From Mytilus edulis (lineage: Eukaryota > Mollusca > Bivalvia > Mytilida > Mytilidae), in NCBI RefSeq assembly GCF_963676685.1, contig NC_092345.1, forward strand, positions 86,121,592 to 86,185,591: DNA of 64,000 nucleotides, given 5' to 3'. A program made the translations under genes and the position numbers. Positions 55,775-64,000 of the stretch are shown here, in pieces; position 1 is the stretch's first letter; each line of letters starts with the position of its first letter. The notes under the pieces are model-generated. The model was not told the DNA's origin. It ran no database searches and saw only the letters and a list, made by a program, of their open reading frames with translations.

Positions 55775-58323
55775 TTTGAACAGCGGTATACTACTGTTGC
55801 CTTTATTTAAATAGTTGGTAAAAATATAAACATTATATACATGTATTAGAAAAGAAACCTTAAAGTATTGAATGCCGTTGGATTTAACATTTATTTTCAA
55901 ATTTTTATAAAGTGGAGAACTGTCCCTTTATTTTCTTATCGTTTTTTATTTCATTGTTGAATATTTCGCCAATTTACATTAAAAGAAAGTTATATCTTTT
56001 TAAGTAGCAAACATTGTATAGGATTTTTGTCTTACGAAAAGATCTTTTCAGATTTCACTTGACCACATATTTGTTTCTTTCTTTTCTAGCCTTGTATCTG
56101 TGATTGTTGTGAGATAATAACGTAATGCGGGTTGAACGGTTCTGTTTAACCGTTATAGAAAGTATGAAGGTATGTTATTGATAAAATAATTTGTTTGTTT
56201 TAATGTAAAGGACACCCCATTTCGACTCTTCATTACAATTTGATTGTGCAAATGAGACAAACTACAACAACACGTACTCTGAAATTCGGTGTACACAATG
56301 GTAAGGTTGGTTCTTCTTGTATTTATTATCAGCCTATGAATGAGTAAGTGTCCTTTAAAATGGATAACTATCCGTATCAATATTTGTATGAATAGCAGAC
56401 AAAGCAAATAATATCAAACTATATTAAATTTAAGGTGCATATAAATATCTATAATAATATGACCAATAACGGAAGTGTTTACATTTAATAATTGAGTAAT
56501 TTAAAAACCTTCCACGATAAACTTAAAAATATTGGTTAGGTGAAAAAAATGCCAAGAAATACTAATCACAACTAAGGTATCGGAAAATGGTAAACAAAAT
56601 TAGGAAAATATTTTCTATGGGTAACTTTAAAAGAAACTAATAAAACCAAATCATAAGAATTCTCAGACGTAGTAATGGTCGTTTGCTTGATAATTTTGGT
56701 CCATTATATAATATGGTAACTGGTGACTAGACACAAAATTGACTTTTGACAACAAAATTGATTTCTGCGACAAAAGAGCTTTTATTAAATTTTCACTTCA
56801 ATCTGTTTAACAAAGGTAAATTTTGTCTACACAAAAATAAACACAAAAATCGCTAAATTTAATTTTGTCACTCATCCAGAATGTTAACTTGATGAGTCTT
56901 TTAACCATCTGTTGTTGTACGGTAGGGAAAAACTTATTTTTACCGTCTGTAATCAAAATTACAAAAGAAAAAGGTTAAGAGAATATGCATTTATCTCTAA
57001 TTTCATGTAACAGATCAGTTTAGTTCTTAGATTTAGAACTAATGTGCATACACAATTGACTTTTGTGACACAAAATTGATTTTTGTGACAAGAAAATTGA
57101 TTTTTGTTACAAAAAAATGACTTTTGTTAAATTTTCCGTTCTGTTTAACAAAACTCAATTTTGTCTACACAAAAATAAACACAAAATTGTACTTTGTCTC
57201 ATAAAATTGTATTTTGTTTCACTATTGAATTGAATTTGAAAATTGGGCGACAAAAGTCAATTTTGTATGGAAATTAGTTTAGTTTGGATTCTGTGAATTA
57301 ATTTGCATACAGAATTGACAGTTGTGACACAAACATGACTTTTGTGACACCAAAATTCATTTTTTTGTTGAAAAATGACTTTTTTAAAATTTCACTCCTG
57401 TTTAACAAAACTCAATTTTGTCTACACAAAAATAAACACACAATTGAATTTTCTCTCACAATTGAATTTTCTCTTACATCAAGAATGTTAACTTGTTTAG
57501 TGTTTTAACCATCTGTTGTACGGTAGCCATAACTTTCTTCCTCTGTCTGTAATCAAAATTACATAAGAAAAAGATTCAGAGGATATGCATTTATCTCTAA
57601 TTTCATGTATGCAAATTAGTTTAGTTTGAATTCTGTGACCTAATTTGCATACGAAATTGACTTTTGTGACAACAAAATTGACTTTTGTTAAATTTTCCGT
57701 TCTGTTTAACAAAACTCAATTTTGTCTACACAAAAATAAACACAAAATTGTACTTTGTCTCATAAAATTGTATTTTGTCTCACAATTGAATTGAATTTGA
57801 AAATTGGGCGACAAAAGTCAATTTTGTATGCAAGCTAGTTTAGTTTGGATTCTGTGAATTAATTTGCATACACAATTGACAGTTGTGACATAAAAATGAC
57901 TTTTGTGACACCAAAATTCATTTTTTTGTGAAAAATTACTTTTATTAAAATTTCACTTCTGTTTAACAAAACTCAATTTTGTCTACATAAAAATAAACGC
58001 AAAATTGAATTTTCTCCCACAATTAAATTTTGTCTCACATCAAGAATGTTAACTTGTTTAGTGTTTTAACCATCTGTTGTACTGTAGCAATAACTTTCTT
58101 TCTCTGTCTGTAATCAAAATTACACAAGAAAAAGGTTCAGAGGATATGCATTTATCTCTAATTTCATGTTGGCAAATTAGTTTAGTTTGAATTCTGTGAA
58201 CTAATTTGCATACAAAATTGACTTTTGTGACACAAAATTGACTTTTGTGACACAAAATTGACTTTTGTGTAGGCGAGATTACTTTGATTTATCGATGGCG
58301 CTTTTGTCTGCGGCCAAAAAATA

Positions 58324-58395
58324 TGGAGATGCCGGGGATCGAACCCGGGGCCTTTCACATGCGAAGCGAACGCTCTACCACTGAGCTACATCCCC
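58324..58395 (-). tRNA. tRNA-Ala-CGC: tRNA-Ala (CGC), array unit 1
   Basis: First gene of the right array, 55 bp from the palindrome junction at 58269. Anticodon at 58363-58361; terminator T6 at 58321-58316, so it keeps its own terminator. Confidence 0.96.
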
Positions 58396-58578
58396 GTCCC
58401 TGGATTTTCATCAATATTTCCTTTTCAATTCCGCCTTTTACCACAGGACAAGTGTTCAGGTAGGTGTCCTACGAGAGGTCGGAGATGCTCTCTTATGTTT
58501 AACTGTACATTTTTCACTTGATAGTGCACGAAAGACATAGTTTATGTGGACTCAATTACATTGACAAAAAATTAGGAG

Positions 58579-58650
58579 TGGAGATGCCGGGGATCGAACC
58601 CGGGGCCTTTCACATGCAAAGCGAACGCTCTACCACTGAGCTACATCCCC
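58579..58650 (-). tRNA. tRNA-Ala-TGC: tRNA-Ala (TGC), array unit 1
   Basis: Same sequence as 50999-51070. Lies 183 bp from the Ala-CGC gene of its unit; anticodon at 58618-58616. Confidence 0.96.
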
Positions 58651-59044
58651 TTCACAACGATAAAACATTAAATTTAAGTAGTGTATTTTCATACCATGTA
58701 TATATATATGCCACTCTGATTGTTAAAAAAAAGTCTTGCACCAAGACGAGATGGTTATCTTTATGTCTTTAACAGTTGAAATTTGCTGAGCAAGTACATT
58801 AGATTTTGTAGTTCTTTTTCATGAAATGAACCATCAATCAGTCGGCCTCGTTATATATTGAGCTGAAGAAAGACATAATTTATATACAGTATCGGTGGTG
58901 TAAAAGGAAATCATATAGTATATATTTGCATGATAGGACAAACATACACCGTTTCTTTCATTGACCACGTACACATAACAGTTGTTTGAAGCATATACCG
59001 TTATTAATATCAATATCGATCCGGAGAAAAGGCGCAAAAATATC

Positions 59045-59116
59045 TTCCCAGACGGGGAATCGAACCCCGGCCGCCGCGGTGAGAGCGCGGAATCCTAACC
59101 ACTAGACTACCTGGGA
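59045..59116 (-). tRNA. tRNA-Glu-CTC: tRNA-Glu (CTC), array unit 1
   Basis: Same sequence as 51465-51536; anticodon at 59083-59081, T5 terminator at 59040-59036. Confidence 0.96.
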
Positions 59117-59644
59117 CTTACTCATAGTGGGGTAACTTAACACATATAAAGAGCAACAATAACAGCAATCATGCCTTTTTGTACGTTACAACGTCATTGG
59201 GAATGTCGACTGGCGTTAGATAGACTATAGAATGTCAATAACTTAAAACTGCAAAAGGCAGCGAAATCACCGCGAATAGTCGCTACCGTCGACGCTATAT
59301 AACGCATTGTTTCAGGCTGGAATCATTAACATTAACATTCGATTTGTTCTGACTCACGATAATTAAGTTATAATCCATATAATATTGTGACACAAGTAAA
59401 ACATGTCGGGGGGAAGGGGGAGTGTGGTATTTATTCGGCTTTGCCTGAAATGTTTGAGCGTGCATTTGAGACATGCCTCTAAAGAATGATTTTGAAATTT
59501 GAAGTCATCTGTGCCGATCGAGTGCGCTGTTTAAACAGCACTAACATTTCGTTGCGCTTTCTATGATTTTCAAGGCAAAGCAGCATTGTGTAGGCGAGAT
59601 TACTTTGATTTATCGATGGCGCTTTTGTCTGCGGCCAAAAAATA

Positions 59645-59716
59645 TGGAGATGCCGGGGATCGAACCCGGGGCCTTTCACATGCGAAGCGAACGCTCTACC
59701 ACTGAGCTACATCCCC
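59645..59716 (-). tRNA. tRNA-Ala-CGC: tRNA-Ala (CGC), array unit 2
   Basis: Anticodon at 59684-59682. 528 bp of spacer separates it from the Glu gene of unit 1. Confidence 0.96.
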
Positions 59717-59899
59717 GTCCCTGGATTTTCATCAATATTTCCTTTTCAATTCCGCCTTTTACCACAGGACAAGTGTTCAGGTAGGTGTCCTACGAGAGGT
59801 CGGAGATGCTCTCTTATGTTTAACTGTACATTTTTCACTTGATAGTGCACGAAAGACATAGTTTATGTGGACTCAATTACATTGACAAAAAATTAGGAG

Positions 59900-59971
59900 T
59901 GGAGATGCCGGGGATCGAACCCGGGGCCTTTCACATGCAAAGCGAACGCTCTACCACTGAGCTACATCCCC
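59900..59971 (-). tRNA. tRNA-Ala-TGC: tRNA-Ala (TGC), array unit 2
   Basis: Anticodon at 59939-59937; T6 terminator at 59892-59887. Confidence 0.96.
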
Positions 59972-60365
59972 TTCACAACGATAAAACATTAAATTTAAGT
60001 AGTGTATTTTCATACCATGTATATATATATGCCACTCTGATTGTTAAAAAAAAGTCTTGCACCAAGACGAGATGGTTATCTTTATGTCTTTAACAGTTGA
60101 AATTTGCTGAGCAAGTACATTAGATTTTGTAGTTCTTTTTCATGAAATGAACCATCAATCAGTCGGCCTCGTTATATATTGAGCTGAAGAAAGACATAAT
60201 TTATATACAGTATCGGTGGTGTAAAAGGAAATCATATAGTATATATTTGCATGATAGGACAAACATACACCGTTTCTTTCATTGACCACGTACACATAAC
60301 AGTTGTTTGAAGCATATACCGTTATTAATATCAATATCGATCCGGAGAAAAGGCGCAAAAATATC

Positions 60366-60437
60366 TTCCCAGACGGGGAATCGAACCCCGGCCGCCGCGG
60401 TGAGAGCGCGGAATCCTAACCACTAGACTACCTGGGA
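60366..60437 (-). tRNA. tRNA-Glu-CTC: tRNA-Glu (CTC), array unit 2
   Basis: Anticodon at 60404-60402; T5 terminator at 60361-60357. Confidence 0.96.
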
Positions 60438-60965
60438 CTTACTCATAGTGGGGTAACTTAACACATATAAAGAGCAACAATAACAGCAATCATGCCTTTT
60501 TGTACGTTACAACGTCATTGGGAATGTCGACTGGCGTTAGATAGACTATAGAATGTCAATAACTTAAAACTGCAAAAGGCAGCGAAATCACCGCGAATAG
60601 TCGCTACCGTCGACGCTATATAACGCATTGTTTCAGGCTGGAATCATTAACATTAACATTCGATTTGTTCTGACTCACGATAATTAAGTTATAATCCATA
60701 TAATATTGTGACACAAGTAAAACATGTCGGGGGGAAGGGGGAGTGTGGTATTTATTCGGCTTTGCCTGAAATGTTTGAGCGTGCATTTGAGACATGCCTC
60801 TAAAGAATGATTTTGAAATTTGAAGTCATCTGTGCCGATCGAGTGCGCTGTTTAAACAGCACTAACATTTCGTTGCGCTTTCTATGATTTTCAAGGCAAA
60901 GCAGCATTGTGTAGGCGAGATTACTTTGATTTATCGATGGCGCTTTTGTCTGCGGCCAAAAAATA

Positions 60966-61037
60966 TGGAGATGCCGGGGATCGAACCCGGGGCCTTTCAC
61001 ATGCGAAGCGAACGCTCTACCACTGAGCTACATCCCC
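60966..61037 (-). tRNA. tRNA-Ala-CGC: tRNA-Ala (CGC), array unit 3
   Basis: Anticodon at 61005-61003; T6 terminator at 60963-60958. Confidence 0.96.
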
Positions 61038-61220
61038 GTCCCTGGATTTTCATCAATATTTCCTTTTCAATTCCGCCTTTTACCACAGGACAAGTGTTCA
61101 GGTAGGTGTCCTACGAGAGGTCGGAGATGCTCTCTTATGTTTAACTGTACATTTTTCACTTGATAGTGCACGAAAGACATAGTTTATGTGGACTCAATTA
61201 CATTGACAAAAAATTAGGAG

Positions 61221-61292
61221 TGGAGATGCCGGGGATCGAACCCGGGGCCTTTCACATGCAAAGCGAACGCTCTACCACTGAGCTACATCCCC
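61221..61292 (-). tRNA. tRNA-Ala-TGC: tRNA-Ala (TGC), array unit 3
   Basis: Anticodon at 61260-61258; T6 terminator at 61213-61208. Confidence 0.96.
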
Positions 61293-61686
61293 TTCACAAC
61301 GATAAAACATTAAATTTAAGTAGTGTATTTTCATACCATGTATATATATATGCCACTCTGATTGTTAAAAAAAAGTCTTGCACCAAGACGAGATGGTTAT
61401 CTTTATGTCTTTAACAGTTGAAATTTGCTGAGCAAGTACATTAGATTTTGTAGTTCTTTTTCATGAAATGAACCATCAATCAGTCGGCCTCGTTATATAT
61501 TGAGCTGAAGAAAGACATAATTTATATACAGTATCGGTGGTGTAAAAGGAAATCATATAGTATATATTTGCATGATAGGACAAACATACACCGTTTCTTT
61601 CATTGACCACGTACACATAACAGTTGTTTGAAGCATATACCGTTATTAATATCAATATCGATCCGGAGAAAAGGCGCAAAAATATC

Positions 61687-61758
61687 TTCCCAGACGGGGA
61701 ATCGAACCCCGGCCGCCGCGGTGAGAGCGCGGAATCCTAACCACTAGACTACCTGGGA
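61687..61758 (-). tRNA. tRNA-Glu-CTC: tRNA-Glu (CTC), array unit 3
   Basis: Anticodon at 61725-61723; T5 terminator at 61682-61678. Confidence 0.96.
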
Positions 61759-62286
61759 CTTACTCATAGTGGGGTAACTTAACACATATAAAGAGCAACA
61801 ATAACAGCAATCATGCCTTTTTGTACGTTACAACGTCATTGGGAATGTCGACTGGCGTTAGATAGACTATAGAATGTCAATAACTTAAAACTGCAAAAGG
61901 CAGCGAAATCACCGCGAATAGTCGCTACCGTCGACGCTATATAACGCATTGTTTCAGGCTGGAATCATTAACATTAACATTCGATTTGTTCTGACTCACG
62001 ATAATTAAGTTATAATCCATATAATATTGTGACACAAGTAAAACATGTCGGGGGGAAGGGGGAGTGTGGTATTTATTCGGCTTTGCCTGAAATGTTTGAG
62101 CGTGCATTTGAGACATGCCTCTAAAGAATGATTTTGAAATTTGAAGTCATCTGTGCCGATCGAGTGCGCTGTTTAAACAGCACTAACATTTCGTTGCGCT
62201 TTCTATGATTTTCAAGGCAAAGCAGCATTGTGTAGGCGAGATTACTTTGATTTATCGATGGCGCTTTTGTCTGCGGCCAAAAAATA

Positions 62287-62358
62287 TGGAGATGCCGGGG
62301 ATCGAACCCGGGGCCTTTCACATGCGAAGCGAACGCTCTACCACTGAGCTACATCCCC
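62287..62358 (-). tRNA. tRNA-Ala-CGC: tRNA-Ala (CGC), array unit 4
   Basis: Anticodon at 62326-62324; T6 terminator at 62284-62279. Confidence 0.96.
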
Positions 62359-62541
62359 GTCCCTGGATTTTCATCAATATTTCCTTTTCAATTCCGCCTT
62401 TTACCACAGGACAAGTGTTCAGGTAGGTGTCCTACGAGAGGTCGGAGATGCTCTCTTATGTTTAACTGTACATTTTTCACTTGATAGTGCACGAAAGACA
62501 TAGTTTATGTGGACTCAATTACATTGACAAAAAATTAGGAG

Positions 62542-62613
62542 TGGAGATGCCGGGGATCGAACCCGGGGCCTTTCACATGCAAAGCGAACGCTCTACCACT
62601 GAGCTACATCCCC
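62542..62613 (-). tRNA. tRNA-Ala-TGC: tRNA-Ala (TGC), array unit 4
   Basis: Anticodon at 62581-62579; T6 terminator at 62534-62529. Confidence 0.96.
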
Positions 62614-63007
62614 TTCACAACGATAAAACATTAAATTTAAGTAGTGTATTTTCATACCATGTATATATATATGCCACTCTGATTGTTAAAAAAAAGTCTT
62701 GCACCAAGACGAGATGGTTATCTTTATGTCTTTAACAGTTGAAATTTGCTGAGCAAGTACATTAGATTTTGTAGTTCTTTTTCATGAAATGAACCATCAA
62801 TCAGTCGGCCTCGTTATATATTGAGCTGAAGAAAGACATAATTTATATACAGTATCGGTGGTGTAAAAGGAAATCATATAGTATATATTTGCATGATAGG
62901 ACAAACATACACCGTTTCTTTCATTGACCACGTACACATAACAGTTGTTTGAAGCATATACCGTTATTAATATCAATATCGATCCGGAGAAAAGGCGCAA
63001 AAATATC

Positions 63008-63079
63008 TTCCCAGACGGGGAATCGAACCCCGGCCGCCGCGGTGAGAGCGCGGAATCCTAACCACTAGACTACCTGGGA
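63008..63079 (-). tRNA. tRNA-Glu-CTC: tRNA-Glu (CTC), array unit 4
   Basis: Anticodon at 63046-63044; T5 terminator at 63003-62999. Last Glu gene in the window. Confidence 0.96.
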
Positions 63080-63607
63080 CTTACTCATAGTGGGGTAACT
63101 TAACACATATAAAGAGCAACAATAACAGCAATCATGCCTTTTTGTACGTTACAACGTCATTGGGAATGTCGACTGGCGTTAGATAGACTATAGAATGTCA
63201 ATAACTTAAAACTGCAAAAGGCAGCGAAATCACCGCGAATAGTCGCTACCGTCGACGCTATATAACGCATTGTTTCAGGCTGGAATCATTAACATTAACA
63301 TTCGATTTGTTCTGACTCACGATAATTAAGTTATAATCCATATAATATTGTGACACAAGTAAAACATGTCGGGGGGAAGGGGGAGTGTGGTATTTATTCG
63401 GCTTTGCCTGAAATGTTTGAGCGTGCATTTGAGACATGCCTCTAAAGAATGATTTTGAAATTTGAAGTCATCTGTGCCGATCGAGTGCGCTGTTTAAACA
63501 GCACTAACATTTCGTTGCGCTTTCTATGATTTTCAAGGCAAAGCAGCATTGTGTAGGCGAGATTACTTTGATTTATCGATGGCGCTTTTGTCTGCGGCCA
63601 AAAAATA

Positions 63608-63679
63608 TGGAGATGCCGGGGATCGAACCCGGGGCCTTTCACATGCGAAGCGAACGCTCTACCACTGAGCTACATCCCC
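63608..63679 (-). tRNA. tRNA-Ala-CGC: tRNA-Ala (CGC), array unit 5
   Basis: Anticodon at 63647-63645. Unit 5 is cut by the window edge after its Ala-TGC gene. Confidence 0.96.
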
Positions 63680-63862
63680 GTCCCTGGATTTTCATCAATA
63701 TTTCCTTTTCAATTCCGCCTTTTACCACAGGACAAGTGTTCAGGTAGGTGTCCTACGAGAGGTCGGAGATGCTCTCTTATGTTTAACTGTACATTTTTCA
63801 CTTGATAGTGCACGAAAGACATAGTTTATGTGGACTCAATTACATTGACAAAAAATTAGGAG

Positions 63863-63934
63863 TGGAGATGCCGGGGATCGAACCCGGGGCCTTTCACATG
63901 CAAAGCGAACGCTCTACCACTGAGCTACATCCCC
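63863..63934 (-). tRNA. tRNA-Ala-TGC: tRNA-Ala (TGC), array unit 5
   Basis: Anticodon at 63902-63900. The sequence after it continues as cassette to the edge, so further units are expected beyond 64000. Confidence 0.96.
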
Positions 63935-64000
63935 TTCACAACGATAAAACATTAAATTTAAGTAGTGTATTTTCATACCATGTATATATATATGCCACTC

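Larger units (their letters stand above)
52557..58269 (-). repeat. Right arm (5,713 bp) of the giant inverted repeat
   Basis: Reverse complement of 45066-50798. Coordinates mirror with sum 103355 inside the microsatellite and 103335 outside it, the 20-bp difference being microsatellite length only. The outer end at 58269 joins cassette sequence directly. Stretches without a separate entry are the mirrored flanks of the left arm and hold nothing new. Confidence 0.9.
58265..64000. repeat. Tandem array of 1,321-bp tRNA cassettes (about 4.3 units, continues off right edge)
   Basis: Exact 1,321-bp steps: Ala-CGC at 58324, 59645, 60966, 62287 and 63608. The array starts at TTGTG|TAGGCGAG, inside the spacer just before tRNA-Ala (CGC). 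I noticed no difference between units. All tRNA genes point left. Confidence 0.95.

Noticed and set aside
50577-63747. Recurrent 66-84-codon frames across the tRNA cassettes
   Set aside because: They run over tRNA genes or their flanks and recur only because the unit repeats. Lines such as EMPGIEPGAFHM are antisense tRNA-Ala sequence.

Overview
The window is eukaryotic, AT-rich and sparse in genes. Split genes with GT-AG introns, tRNA genes with internal promoters, SINEs, Helitrons and many MITE-like elements rule out a prokaryote. Several repeat cores (for example at 18231-18295, 22354-22460, 41255-41800 and 48890-48985) match, from memory, repeats common in marine mussel genomes. A bivalve mollusc, probably Mytilus or a close relative, is therefore the best inference; no search was run.

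Layout. (1) 1-3011: the 5' part of a TMEM198-like multipass membrane protein gene on the minus strand. Three coding exons (2740-2962, 1172-1735, 62-192) have matching splice phases; the gene runs off the left edge. (2) 3012-33780: long AT-rich intergenic or intronic DNA. It holds two exon-like minus-strand segments (24146-24286, 21694-21770), a 35-bp minisatellite interrupted by a SINE (15240-17060), and many non-autonomous transposons. Several transposons have clear target-site duplications: 9-bp at 9058-9168 and 19159-19231, TTAA at 20683-21070, an 11-bp-TSD SINE at 25993-26227, and TTA at 28245-28525. A Helitron pair lies at 10126-10974 and 31927-32643. (3) 33783-43900: dense, partly nested transposons, including three larger elements with motif-rich terminal inverted repeats and a decayed reverse-transcriptase fragment (36945-37800, minus strand). 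(4) 40640-46620: a degenerate tandem repeat rich in 'acaaaattcaattttgt', carrying repeated exon-like segments. (5) 45066-58269: a very large, near-perfect inverted repeat (arms 45066-50798 and 52557-58269). Each arm carries a LINE 3' end, an unidentified gene remnant and a GGAT microsatellite. (6) 50483-52872 and 58265-64000: tandem copies of a 1,321-bp cassette, each with three minus-strand tRNA genes, Ala-CGC, Ala-TGC and Glu-CTC. The array continues off the right edge.

The most remarkable part is 45-64 kb: a homogeneous tRNA-gene array coupled to a giant palindrome whose junctions cut through the cassette. It may be a real recent amplification with fold-back rearrangement, or an assembly artefact; the sequence alone does not decide. 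The tRNA genes look functional: the cloverleaf arms pair, the A and B boxes are intact and each gene is followed by an oligo-T Pol III terminator. Most other open frames in the window are chance or repeat-derived.
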